A stretch of DNA of 64,000 nt from Acidimicrobiaceae bacterium (lineage in GTDB: Bacteria; Actinomycetota; Acidimicrobiia; Acidimicrobiales; JAUTXP01): positions 1-64,000 of the forward strand of contig JAUTXP010000001.1 of the NCBI GenBank assembly GCA_030837965.1, read 5' to 3'. Both the position numbers and the translations under genes were made by a program. Below the pieces are notes generated by a model. That model ran no database searches. It was given only the letters and a program-made list of their open reading frames with translations, and was not told the origin of the DNA. Within the stretch, counting starts at the first letter, position 1. Each line of letters opens with the position of its first letter. Of this stretch, positions 18,990 to 27,550 are shown piece after piece.

Positions 18990-20888
18990 TTAGCGGTAGC
19001 CCGCGGCCTGTAGCTCGAACAGCTCGGCGTAACGGCCGCCGTTGGCCAGCAGCTCGGCATGGGTGCCCAGCTCCTGCACCCGGCCGTCGTTGATGACAGC
19101 GATCCGATCGGCGATGCGCACGGTGGAGAAGCGGTGGCTGATGACCAGGCCCATCCGCCCTTCGAGGTTCTCCCGCAGTTCGCTGAAGATGGCCGCCTCT
19201 GCCTCCGGGTCGAGGGCCGAGGTGGGCTCGTCGAGGATCCAGATGTCGGCGTCGCGGTACATGAGGCGGGCCAAGGCGAGGCGCTGCCACTCGCCACCCG
19301 ACAGGTCGTGGCCGCCGTCGAAGAGCCTGCCCACCTTGGAGTCCAGTCCGTCGCGCAGCCGCTGCACGACCGTCATGGCTCGGGCCGACTCCAACGCGGC
19401 TTCGACGTTGTCGTCCTCCACGTCGATCTCTGTGCGGCCCAACACCACGTTGTCGCGCGCTGTGAGCTCGTAGGTGGCGAAGTCCTGAAACAGGATGCCG
19501 ATGCGGGCTCGCAGTTCCAGCGGGTCCACGTCTCGCACGTCGACCCCGCCCACGCGAACCGTTCCTGCGTCCGTGTCGTAGAAGCGCAACAACAGCTTGA
19601 CCAGGCTCGTCTTGCCCGCCCCGTTGTCGCCGACCAGGGCGACCAGTTCACCGGGCCGCACGTGGAGGTCGAGCCCGGCCAGCGCGGGCTCGGTGCCGCC
19701 CGGATAGGTGAAGTCGACCTGCTCGAAGCGGATGCCGTCGTCCAGCGACTTGGGGAGAGGCGTGGGCGGATCGGCCACCGGCAGCAACTGCTCGATGGCC
19801 AGGAACGAGAAGTAGTCGTCGAGGAAGGTGGCGTGCTGGTCGAGGACGACGAGGCTCTGGGTGATGAGGGTGAGCTGCTGGGTGACCGAGGCGAAGGCAG
19901 CGATGACGGCCGTGAGCGCGCCGGGGGTGAGGTCGCCCGCGATGCCACGCTGCCCGACGAAGGCGTAGGCCGCAGCCAGCGACGCGCCCGCCACCAGCCC
20001 GGTGAATGCGGCGTACCGGTCGTAGAGGCGGTAGAGCCTGCGGAGCTTGTCGTAGTGGTTCTGGCCGAGTTGGCGATGACGGGCGCCGAGGTAGCCGACC
20101 AGGTTGAAGCTGCGGATCTCCTTGGCCGTGCGGGGCTGGCTCAGCAGCTCGCTCAAGTAGGTGCGCTCACGGTCCTCGGGCGTCTCGACCCACCAGAACG
20201 AATAGACCTGCCGGTTCACCCGGTGCTGCATGACCAGCACGGGCGCAATGGAGATGAGGACGAGCAGGACCAGCACGGGGTGGAGGCTGAACAGGATGCC
20301 GAGCATCCCGACCAGCGAGACCACGTTGCCCGCCATGCCGACCAAGGCCCACGTCATCTGGCCAGGCCGCCACGACATGTCCCGCTGGGCCCGGGCCACC
20401 CGATCGTGCCAGTCGGAGTTGTCGAAGTGGCCCAGGTCGACGGTGGCCGCCTGTCGGAGGAACCGGCGCTCGGCCTCCAAGTAGACCCGTCGCCCGAACA
20501 GCTCCTGGCGCGTGCCGTTGAAGCTCCCGGCCACTCGCTGGCCAGCGGCCAACACGCCCAATGCCACAACGGTGGGCATGAGGTCCCGACCGGTGACGGG
20601 ACGCAGTTGCGCTGCCGCGATCAGGTCGACCAGCCGTTTGGCCAGCAGCACCATCACGGGCGGGATCACCGCGGGCACCACCGACAGCAGGACCACAAAG
20701 ACCAGGGTCCGAGGGTCGGCCTGCCACGCCATCTCCAGGGTGCGTCGGATGGTGGTGCCCAGCTTTCGCCGTTCCCGGCGCCGACGCCGCTCGCGGCCCG
20801 CCTTCACGTCCAACCCCCCAGCCGCCGTTCCTGTCACGGCCCGACGGTTGCAGGTCGAACTCACGATGACAAGAACATTCCTGGCCAC
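18990..20888 (-). CDS. ABC exporter, fused membrane and ATPase domains
   Basis: 632 residues from the ATG at 20888; a GTG at 20807 after GGGGGG is an attractive alternative start. Six membrane helices cover about 50-340. The ATPase has Walker A GDNGAGKTS near 417, signature LSGGEWQRLALARL near 529 and Walker B IWILDEPTSALD near 551, then ISHRFSTV. It is a half-size exporter that should work as a homodimer moving a lipid, peptide or drug outward. It is convergent with the Fe-S reductase and divergent from the exopolysaccharide operon at 21149. Unlike the exporter at 2283-5033 it has no extra C-terminal domain. Substrate unknown. Confidence 0.9.
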   Translation of the reverse strand: MARNVLVIVSSTCNRRAVTGTAAGGLDVKAGRERRRRRERRKLGTTIRRTLEMAWQADPRTLVFVVLLSVVPAVIPPVMVLLAKRLVDLIAAAQLRPVTGRDLMPTVVALGVLAAGQRVAGSFNGTRQELFGRRVYLEAERRFLRQAATVDLGHFDNSDWHDRVARAQRDMSWRPGQMTWALVGMAGNVVSLVGMLGILFSLHPVLVLLVLISIAPVLVMQHRVNRQVYSFWWVETPEDRERTYLSELLSQPRTAKEIRSFNLVGYLGARHRQLGQNHYDKLRRLYRLYDRYAAFTGLVAGASLAAAYAFVGQRGIAGDLTPGALTAVIAAFASVTQQLTLITQSLVVLDQHATFLDDYFSFLAIEQLLPVADPPTPLPKSLDDGIRFEQVDFTYPGGTEPALAGLDLHVRPGELVALVGDNGAGKTSLVKLLLRFYDTDAGTVRVGGVDVRDVDPLELRARIGILFQDFATYELTARDNVVLGRTEIDVEDDNVEAALESARAMTVVQRLRDGLDSKVGRLFDGGHDLSGGEWQRLALARLMYRDADIWILDEPTSALDPEAEAAIFSELRENLEGRMGLVISHRFSTVRIADRIAVINDGRVQELGTHAELLANGGRYAELFELQAAGYR

Positions 20889-20914
20889 GCCCCGAACGGG
20901 TGCCGGCGTTCCGC

Positions 20915-20963
20915 CATTTGGGCGCGGTTACCGTCCAAAACGGGGGTGAAGTACGCCCAAATG
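20915..20963. repeat. Palindromic repeat, family A copy 1
   Basis: Arms CATTTGGGCG (20915-20924) and CGCCCAAATG (20954-20963) flank a 29-base loop. A second copy lies inverted at 63598-63653, with loop similarity too (shared AAAACGG and AAGTA blocks). It is intergenic between two divergent genes. Confidence 0.8.
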
Positions 20964-21072
20964 CAGGAGCCACGGTCAAGGGCGCGGGCGCGGGTCCGGC
21001 GGACGGGGCATTGATCACCCGTGCGCCTCGATGGTGGCCGCCCAATCCCCCTAGCGCCGTGCTGGGGGGTTG

Positions 21073-21108
21073 CACCCCTGGCTCGGCGGGCGGCCTCCGG
21101 CCTACGGT
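21073..21108 (+). promoter_or_regulatory. Exopolysaccharide-type promoter: CACCCCTGG, 21 bases, TACGGT
   Basis: CACCCCTGG at 21073-21081, then 21 bases, then -10 TACGGT at 21103-21108, 40 bases before the ATG at 21149. More C/G runs (AATCCCCCTAG, CTGGGGGGTTG) lie at 21044-21071. The same spacing recurs before two other genes in this window, and 20 bases before two more. Confidence 0.6.
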
Positions 21109-21148
21109 GCGGACCGGCCATCGCCTGGGGCGACACGGCTCGGGCCCG

Positions 21149-23362
21149 ATGACCAGACCGACCAGACGACCGATGAGGAGCACCCGCCTGGTGGAGCGTG
21201 GTCAGGACTTCGACGGGCAGCCGCCCTTGAGGGTCCTCGTGGTGACCAACATGTGGCCCACCGCGGCCCAGGCCCACCATGGCATCTTCGTCCACGACCA
21301 CGTGCAGGCCCTGCGCGCCGCGGGGGCGGAGGTCGACGTCTTCCCCGTGGACACATCCGAAGGCACCCGGGCCTACCTCACTGCCATCCCCGCCCTGCGC
21401 CGCAGACTGCGAGCGGGCAACGTCGACGTCATCAACGCCCACCACACCTACTGCGTCGTGCAGTTGGCCTTGGCCGGCGCTCGCGGCCGAAGCGCGGGCC
21501 CGATCGTGCTGACCTGCCACGAGGCCGAGGTCTTCGCCCCGGCGGGCTTTCGCGAGCCGGGCGGCCGGTTGAGCAGGCGCCTCATCTACTGGGCCGGCCT
21601 CAAGCGGGCCGTCTTCCGCCTGGCCGACGAACTGGTCTGCGTCCACCCCGACCTGGCCCAACTGGCCAGGCCCGGCCGCCCCGTCGCGGTGATCCCGCCC
21701 GGCATCAACGTGCAGCGGTACCAACCGGCCGACCAGGCCCGGGCTCGTGCCCAACTCGGCCTGCCCCAGGACGGGCCGGTGCTGCTCTTCCCCGGAGATG
21801 CGGCCCGACCGCAAAAGGGCGCCGACCTCTTCCGGGCCGCCCTCGACGTCCTGTCGGCCAAGGGCATTACCCCGCACGTCGTCCTCGGCGGCAGCCTGGC
21901 CCCGGCCGACATGCCCGCCTACTGCAACAGCGCGAACGTGGTGGTCCAGACCTCGGTCTATGAGGCCTCGCCCATGGTCATCAAGGAGGCCATGGCCTGC
22001 AACCGGCCCGTCGTGTCCACCGACGTGGGCGACGTGGCCGACCTCACCGAGGGCCTGGCAGGCCATTGGGTCGTCCCGCCCCAGCCGGAAGCGGTGGCCG
22101 ACGCCATCGAGAAGGCCATGGCCTTCGACGGCCCGACCAACGGCCGACAGCGGGTGCTGGAGCGGGGCCTGTCGCTGGAGGCGACCGCGGCCCGCTACCT
22201 GGACCTGTTGCAACGAGCAGTCGACTCCAAGGGCCAAGCCACCACCACCAACATCGCCGTCGTCCGCCACGGCCCGTTCTACGCCGACCCTCGGGTAACC
22301 AAGCAGACGCTCGCCTTGGCCGAGTCGGGTGCCCGGGTCACCGTCCTGTGCCGCGGCGGCGACGTCGCCGCCTGGTGCGAGCATCCCAACCTCGACGTGG
22401 TGCGCGTATCGAGCGGGCCCGCGTCGGAGTCGCCACCCCTCTTGGCCGTGCAGTCGCTGTGGTTCGGCCTGCGGGTCCTGGCCCGTCTGCTGCGTCGCGG
22501 GCCGGACGTGGTCGTGGTCCACTCCATCCCGTCATGGCTGGTCCTGCTCCTCGCCCCATTGCGCCTCCGAGGCAAGACCCGCATCGTCCTCGACCACCAC
22601 GAGCCCGAGGCCGAGATGGTGCAGGAGGCAGGCGCGCCCGGCCCCCTCGTCACCGCCACTGCCGCGCTGGAGCGACTGGCCGTGCGCACGGCAGACGCGG
22701 TGGTTGCCGTCTCGGCCGCCATGGCCGAGCGCTCGGCCCGGCTCGGGGCCAGGACCCAACTGGTCGTCGACAACGCGCCCCGACTCCACGTGCCGCCCGC
22801 GACCGAGGCCGACGCAGAGCCCACTTGGGGACTGGCCGTCTTCGGCTCCCTCATCCCCCGCTACGACCTCGACACCATGGCCATGGCCCTGGCCGACGTG
22901 GGTGCCCCGGTGGACGTGCTGCAGATCGGCCGCGGCCCGGCCCGCCTCGAAGCCAACCCGTCCGGCGGCCGCTTCGAGAGCCTCGGCTACCTGCCGCCGC
23001 CCGACCTCCAAGCCCGCTTGGTGCAGTGCCGCTTCGGCTTCGTCGGCCTCAAGCCCACCGCCTTCACCGACCTGGTCTCGCCCAACCGCTTGTGGGAGTT
23101 GGTCGGCCTGGGCGTGCCCGGGGTGGTGGCCGACACCGCCCTGCTGCGCGACCTGCTCGGGCCGTACGCCATCTTCTATCCCGGCGGCTCGCCGGAAGGA
23201 CTGGCCGCGGCCGTGCGCAAGGCCGTCGAGTTGAGCGAGGACGAGCGCAAGGCCATGGCCGACGGTGCCCGCCTGCGCATGCACGACCGCTCGTGGTCGG
23301 CCCAGGCCGCGTCCTTCGTCCGCTTCTGCCTGACCTCGACACCAGGGACGGGCACGCCGTGA
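21149..23362 (+). CDS. Tandem GT4-GT4 glycosyltransferase fusion
   Basis: 737 residues from the ATG at 21149; an ATG at 21173 is also in frame. The N half (to about 360) is a complete GT4: RVLVVTNMWPT, HHGIFVHDHV, FPGDAARPQKGADLF and the E-x7-E region YEASPMVIKEAMACN. The C half begins near 368 with NIAVVRHGPFYADPRVTKQ and has its own donor-binding end, although that region (SPNRLWELVGLGVPG) is less canonical. It would add one or two sugars to a lipid-linked repeat. First gene of a plus-strand operon; its stop overlaps the next start (GTGA). Confidence 0.9.
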   Translation: MTRPTRRPMRSTRLVERGQDFDGQPPLRVLVVTNMWPTAAQAHHGIFVHDHVQALRAAGAEVDVFPVDTSEGTRAYLTAIPALRRRLRAGNVDVINAHHTYCVVQLALAGARGRSAGPIVLTCHEAEVFAPAGFREPGGRLSRRLIYWAGLKRAVFRLADELVCVHPDLAQLARPGRPVAVIPPGINVQRYQPADQARARAQLGLPQDGPVLLFPGDAARPQKGADLFRAALDVLSAKGITPHVVLGGSLAPADMPAYCNSANVVVQTSVYEASPMVIKEAMACNRPVVSTDVGDVADLTEGLAGHWVVPPQPEAVADAIEKAMAFDGPTNGRQRVLERGLSLEATAARYLDLLQRAVDSKGQATTTNIAVVRHGPFYADPRVTKQTLALAESGARVTVLCRGGDVAAWCEHPNLDVVRVSSGPASESPPLLAVQSLWFGLRVLARLLRRGPDVVVVHSIPSWLVLLLAPLRLRGKTRIVLDHHEPEAEMVQEAGAPGPLVTATAALERLAVRTADAVVAVSAAMAERSARLGARTQLVVDNAPRLHVPPATEADAEPTWGLAVFGSLIPRYDLDTMAMALADVGAPVDVLQIGRGPARLEANPSGGRFESLGYLPPPDLQARLVQCRFGFVGLKPTAFTDLVSPNRLWELVGLGVPGVVADTALLRDLLGPYAIFYPGGSPEGLAAAVRKAVELSEDERKAMADGARLRMHDRSWSAQAASFVRFCLTSTPGTGTP

Positions 23363-24840
23363 CGACCTCCACCTCCGCCCTCATCCCCACGGTGTCCGTC
23401 CGCCGAGAGTTGGTCTGGACGCCGGTCCTGCTGTTGCTCGCCGCGGCCGTGGCCTTCGCGGGCCCCATCGCCGCCATCGCCGCGTTGGCCGCCACCGTCG
23501 CCGTCTTCGCCACGGTCGGGTACCTGCGACGCCCCATCCACGCCGTGCTGGGACTGTGGGTCTTCCTCGCCGTCCAAGGCGGGGTGGCCGCGGGCGTTGG
23601 GGCCGCGGTGGGCGAGGGCGCCCGATCGCTGGTGTTGCGGGCCGACGAGCCGCTGCTCGTGCTCTTCCTCGTCCTGTCCATCGGTCGCATCGGTCAGGCC
23701 CGAGCGGCGAGGACCGCGCTCGGGTTGGCCGCTGGATTCGTCGGGGCCGGGCTGTTGAGCGCCTTGTTGCACGGGGTGCCGCCCTTCATCGCGCTGCTCG
23801 GCGCGTGGCTGGGCGCCAAGCTGTGGATCGCCTTGGTCATCGCCCTGGCCTTGCCGTGGACGGCCAAGGACCGCGAGCAGGTGGCCCGCCTCTTCGGCAT
23901 CAGCGGGATCGTCATCCTGGTCACCGGCGTCCTCGACTTCCTCGCGCCGGCGATGTTCCGATCCGTCCTCCACCTGCCGTACATCATCGAGTACAGGCAC
24001 GGCCTGCCCAGCGTGCAGTCGGTGTTCTCGTCGCCCGGCGCCTACTCGGGCTTCATGTCCCTGCTGTTCGCCTTCTTCTTCGGCCGGTTCGCGGCGACGG
24101 GGGCGAGGAAGGACCTGGGCTACTCGCTGGCCTTCGGCATCGGGTCGCTGTTGTCGTTGCGCTTGAAGGCCATGCTCGACGTCCCCCTGGTCCTGGCCGT
24201 GGCCTACGCCCTGTCGGCTCGTGGCCGACGGGCCGCCCTCGCCGTGGTGGCCAGCGTGCTCGGATTCCTGGCCATGCTGTCGCCCGTCTCGGCCATCGCC
24301 CGGTCGCAGATCGCGACGTACGGCAGCGCCCAGAACGAGACGGCTCGCCGCCTCCTCTATCGGGTCAGCGGGCAGATCGCCAGGAGCAACTTCCCCTTCG
24401 GCGTGGGCTTCGGCCGCTTCGGAAGCTGGCCCTCCACGCTCGTCTACAGCCCGGTCTTCTACCAATACGGACTGAGCGGCGTATGGGGCCTGTCGCCCGA
24501 GTACCGCAGCTTCATCAACGACACCACGTGGCCCACGATCCTGGGCGAGTCGGGGGTCATCGGCGTGCTGCTCTACGGCGGCGCGGTGATCGCCCTGCTG
24601 CTGCACCTTCGGGCCCGGCTTCGGGACAAGAGCGCGCCCAAGTCGGCTCGGGCCGGCGCGGTAGGCGCCATCACTGTGGTGACCACGCTGATCGCCGAGT
24701 CGGCGGGCAGCCCGATCGTGTTCAACAGCCTGCCCGTCATGCTGGCCGCAGTCGTGATCGGCTCGGCCCTCATCGACCACGAGTCGACCGACGCCGCGCC
24801 CGCGAACGCCGTGCCCGGACGCGCCGAGTCGTCGGCCTGA
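23359..24840 (+). CDS. Multi-pass membrane protein, O-antigen polymerase/ligase-like
   Basis: 493 residues from a GTG at 23359 that overlaps the preceding stop by 4 bases. At least ten hydrophobic helices are visible, with a long outside loop near 300-390 (FGRFGSWPSTLVYSP, GLSPEYRSFINDTTWPTILGE) like the periplasmic loop of Wzy/WaaL proteins; the motif ending in WPTILGESG is typical of the region before the last helices. It probably polymerises flipped repeat units outside the membrane. Low sequence conservation is usual for Wzy, so the assignment rests on topology and on neighbours (GTs, flippase, chain-length kinase). Confidence 0.75.
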   Translation: MTTSTSALIPTVSVRRELVWTPVLLLLAAAVAFAGPIAAIAALAATVAVFATVGYLRRPIHAVLGLWVFLAVQGGVAAGVGAAVGEGARSLVLRADEPLLVLFLVLSIGRIGQARAARTALGLAAGFVGAGLLSALLHGVPPFIALLGAWLGAKLWIALVIALALPWTAKDREQVARLFGISGIVILVTGVLDFLAPAMFRSVLHLPYIIEYRHGLPSVQSVFSSPGAYSGFMSLLFAFFFGRFAATGARKDLGYSLAFGIGSLLSLRLKAMLDVPLVLAVAYALSARGRRAALAVVASVLGFLAMLSPVSAIARSQIATYGSAQNETARRLLYRVSGQIARSNFPFGVGFGRFGSWPSTLVYSPVFYQYGLSGVWGLSPEYRSFINDTTWPTILGESGVIGVLLYGGAVIALLLHLRARLRDKSAPKSARAGAVGAITVVTTLIAESAGSPIVFNSLPVMLAAVVIGSALIDHESTDAAPANAVPGRAESSA

Positions 24841-25847
24841 TGTTCGTCACCAACGCGCTGGCCGACCGGCCCGACGAGGGCACGCTGCGGCTGGCCCGCG
24901 AGGTGGCCACCGTGAGCCAGGCCGCGGGCGCCTCGGTGGTGTCGCTCGACGACACGACGTCTGCGCTCGCCCGCAAGGCCATGGTCGACCCGGACCTGCT
25001 CCGCGCCTTGCGGGCCAAGCCCGGCACACCGGTCGTCTACCTGCCGACGCAGTCGTTGACCTTGGGCACCCTTGTGCGGGCCGCCGTCCTGCGTCTGGCC
25101 GGACGGGCCGACGTGACCGTGATCGCGACCCAGCCCCGCCCGCTGCCGGGCGGCATGGCCCGCTGGTCCCGAGTGGCCAAGGGCCTGCGGGTGCTGACTC
25201 CGAGCGTGGCCGTGCTCGACCAGTGGCCCGGGAGCCGCTTCCTTCCGATGGGGATCGACCTGGACGCGTTCCGCCCCGTCGCTGCCGCCCGCAAGGCCGC
25301 CCTGCGAACGGGCCATGGCGTTCCCGCCGACGCCAAGGTCGTGCTGCACGTGGGTCACCTGACCGCCAATCGAAACCTGGGCTGGCTGGCGGACACGGCC
25401 AGTCCGGACGTGACCGTGATCGTGGTGGGCAGCGAGCGCTTCGGCGCCGACGCGGCTGTCCGCCAAAAGCTCGAGGCCGCGGGCGTGGACGTGCGCACTG
25501 GCTACGTCGCCGACATCGCCGAGCTCTACCAACTCGCGGACGTCTACGCCTTCCCAGTGCTGAGCGACGAGGGCGCCATCGGGATCCCGTTGTCGGTGCT
25601 CGAGGCCATGGCCTGCGGGCTGCCGGTGGTGACGACGCCGTTCGGCGGCCTGCCCCGCATGGTGCAGCCCGGCGACGGCGTGTGGTTCGCGGCCGACCAA
25701 ACCGCTTTCGATGCTGCCGTCGGCCAAGCCCTGGCCGCCCCGGCCGAGTCCGTGCAGACCCGGCGGACAGTGAGTCGGTTCACGTGGGCGGAGGCCCTGT
25801 CGCCGGTGACCGACCTGTTGCAGGCGAAAGCGGTGACCGCACGATGA
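24840..25847 (+). CDS. GT4 glycosyltransferase
   Basis: 335 residues; ATG at 24840 shares one base with the previous stop (TGATG). The GT-B C-terminal half is clear: VVLHVGHLTANRNLGWL, VIVVGSERFG and the donor region FPVLSDEGAIGIPLSVLEAMACGLPVV is present in pieces, including a conserved EAMACGLP. The N half is short (about 160 residues), shorter than most GT4 enzymes, and starts directly with MFVTNALADRPDEGT. It is expected to act on the cytoplasmic side on a lipid-linked intermediate. Its stop overlaps the next gene start by 4 bases. Confidence 0.85.
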   Translation: MFVTNALADRPDEGTLRLAREVATVSQAAGASVVSLDDTTSALARKAMVDPDLLRALRAKPGTPVVYLPTQSLTLGTLVRAAVLRLAGRADVTVIATQPRPLPGGMARWSRVAKGLRVLTPSVAVLDQWPGSRFLPMGIDLDAFRPVAAARKAALRTGHGVPADAKVVLHVGHLTANRNLGWLADTASPDVTVIVVGSERFGADAAVRQKLEAAGVDVRTGYVADIAELYQLADVYAFPVLSDEGAIGIPLSVLEAMACGLPVVTTPFGGLPRMVQPGDGVWFAADQTAFDAAVGQALAAPAESVQTRRTVSRFTWAEALSPVTDLLQAKAVTAR

Positions 25848-27550
25848 CCGGCCCCGCACGGGCCGAGGTGGCCGCCCTGCGCAACCTCCTCTTCCCCGAG
25901 TTGGGCCACCCCGTGGTCGACCCCGCCTCCCTCGATGCCGACCGGCTGGCCCGCGCCGCCCAGCGCAACCGGGCCCCGCTGGCCATCACCCACGGCCCCC
26001 AAGCCGACGCCCTGCGGTCAGACCCCGCGCTGGGCCGCCTCATCGACGACCACCGCGAACGACTGGCCTGGTGGTCCGAGCGCTTCGGCGCCGTGGCCGA
26101 CGCGTGGGCGGCCGAAGGCGTGCCGACCGTGCTCATCAAGGCCGCGGGCTTCTTCCCCTACACGAGCGACAACGTCGACGCCCTCGTCCCCGCCGACGGC
26201 GTGCCCGCCGCGGTCGACGCGCTTCGCAGCCTCGGCTACCGCGAGTGCCCCAGTCTGCGCGAGCCGTTCAAGCGCTACTTCAAGCAGGTGCGCGACGCCG
26301 ACTCCTTCGGCTTGCCCGTCCACCTGCACACCGAAGTGGCCTGGATCAACCGCTTCCTGCCGGGCGCCCGCGTGCTGGCCGGCGCCGAGCGGCTCAGCCC
26401 CGATCACACCTTCCTCGGCCCTTCCCCGGCCGACATCGCCCTCATCACCTTGGGCCACGCCGTCTACGAGGACAAAGAGCTCAAGCTCAGGGACGTGCTC
26501 TATGCCTATCGGGCCGCGGAGCGGGGCGTGGACTGGGACGACCTTCGGGCCATGGCCCGGGCGTGGGGCTGGGAGGCGGGGTGGGACGTGGCCCTGCACT
26601 TGCTGGCCCGAGGCATCGACATCCTCGACCTCAAGCCCCTCGTCCCGGAAGAGGAGTCGGCCCGGGCGGGCCAGGTGGAGCTTCGGGACGAGGGGGCGCG
26701 CGAGGGCGAGGCCCGCGACATCGACACGTCGTTTCCGCTGCGGCTGCCCAAGGTGCGGGGCAAGCTCATGCACTTCGCCAAGACGTGGACCGACCCGACA
26801 CTCGCCCTTCCTGCACGCGCCGCGGAGACGGCGCTGCTGGCCCGGTTCGCGGCCCAGGTGAAGATCACCAAGTACCGCCCGCCGCGCACCGTCATCGTGG
26901 CCGTCAGCGGCCCGGACGGCGGGGGCAAGACCACGCTGGCCCACGACCTGTCGGCCCGTCTGCGCGACCTGGGTGTGGAGCCCGCCTACCACTGGCAGCG
27001 GGCCGGAACGTCGCCCGCCTTGACCGCTCTGCGCCGACTCGTACGCAAGGCCAGGCCTCAACACGCGCGCACCGACGCCGATGACCGGGCGGGCGAGCCT
27101 CAACCAAACGCCAGCGGCAGACTGACCGACGTGTGGGCCGCGGCCGTGGCCGTCGACCTGGTGGGCAGGCTGTGGTGGCAGGTCACTTCGGGCCGGGTGC
27201 GCGGCGGGGTGCACATCTTCGACCGCTTCACGGTGGACGGCGCCGCCGACATGGTGCTGCTCTACGACACCGACGCCCGCAAGCCGCTGCTGCGGGTGTC
27301 GCCCAACGCGGACCTGTCGGTGCTCGTCCTGCCGCCGCCCCAGGGGTGGCCCGACCCGCCGCCGCCGGACCAGACCGAAGGCGACGCCGGGCCGGTCTAT
27401 GAGGCCGAGTCGGCCCGGTTCGACGTGGTGGTGGAACAGGCCGAGCGCGACGCATTGGTGCGGGACCTGGCCGTGCGGGTGCTCGACCTGTACGACCCGC
27501 AGCGCGAGAAGGGCCTCCACCCGGAGACCGTGCCCTCGGCGGGTCGTTGA
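25844..27550 (+). CDS. Nucleotidyltransferase-like domain fused to a P-loop kinase-like domain
   Basis: 568 residues from the ATG at 25844 (ATGA overlap). Residues 1-330 resemble the uncharacterised nucleotidyltransferase family PF14907: VPTVLIKAAGFFPY, a DALVP substrate strand, YFKQVRD and VHLHTEVAW. From about 345 a thymidylate-kinase-like domain starts, with GPDGGGKTTLAHDL near 356 and a later HIFDRFTVDG that resembles the DRY-like region of such kinases. Pairs of these domains occur in actinobacterial and proteobacterial surface-glycan loci, but no reaction is established. In this operon it may activate or phosphorylate a glycan precursor; that is inference. Confidence 0.75.
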   Translation: MTGPARAEVAALRNLLFPELGHPVVDPASLDADRLARAAQRNRAPLAITHGPQADALRSDPALGRLIDDHRERLAWWSERFGAVADAWAAEGVPTVLIKAAGFFPYTSDNVDALVPADGVPAAVDALRSLGYRECPSLREPFKRYFKQVRDADSFGLPVHLHTEVAWINRFLPGARVLAGAERLSPDHTFLGPSPADIALITLGHAVYEDKELKLRDVLYAYRAAERGVDWDDLRAMARAWGWEAGWDVALHLLARGIDILDLKPLVPEEESARAGQVELRDEGAREGEARDIDTSFPLRLPKVRGKLMHFAKTWTDPTLALPARAAETALLARFAAQVKITKYRPPRTVIVAVSGPDGGGKTTLAHDLSARLRDLGVEPAYHWQRAGTSPALTALRRLVRKARPQHARTDADDRAGEPQPNASGRLTDVWAAAVAVDLVGRLWWQVTSGRVRGGVHIFDRFTVDGAADMVLLYDTDARKPLLRVSPNADLSVLVLPPPQGWPDPPPPDQTEGDAGPVYEAESARFDVVVEQAERDALVRDLAVRVLDLYDPQREKGLHPETVPSAGR

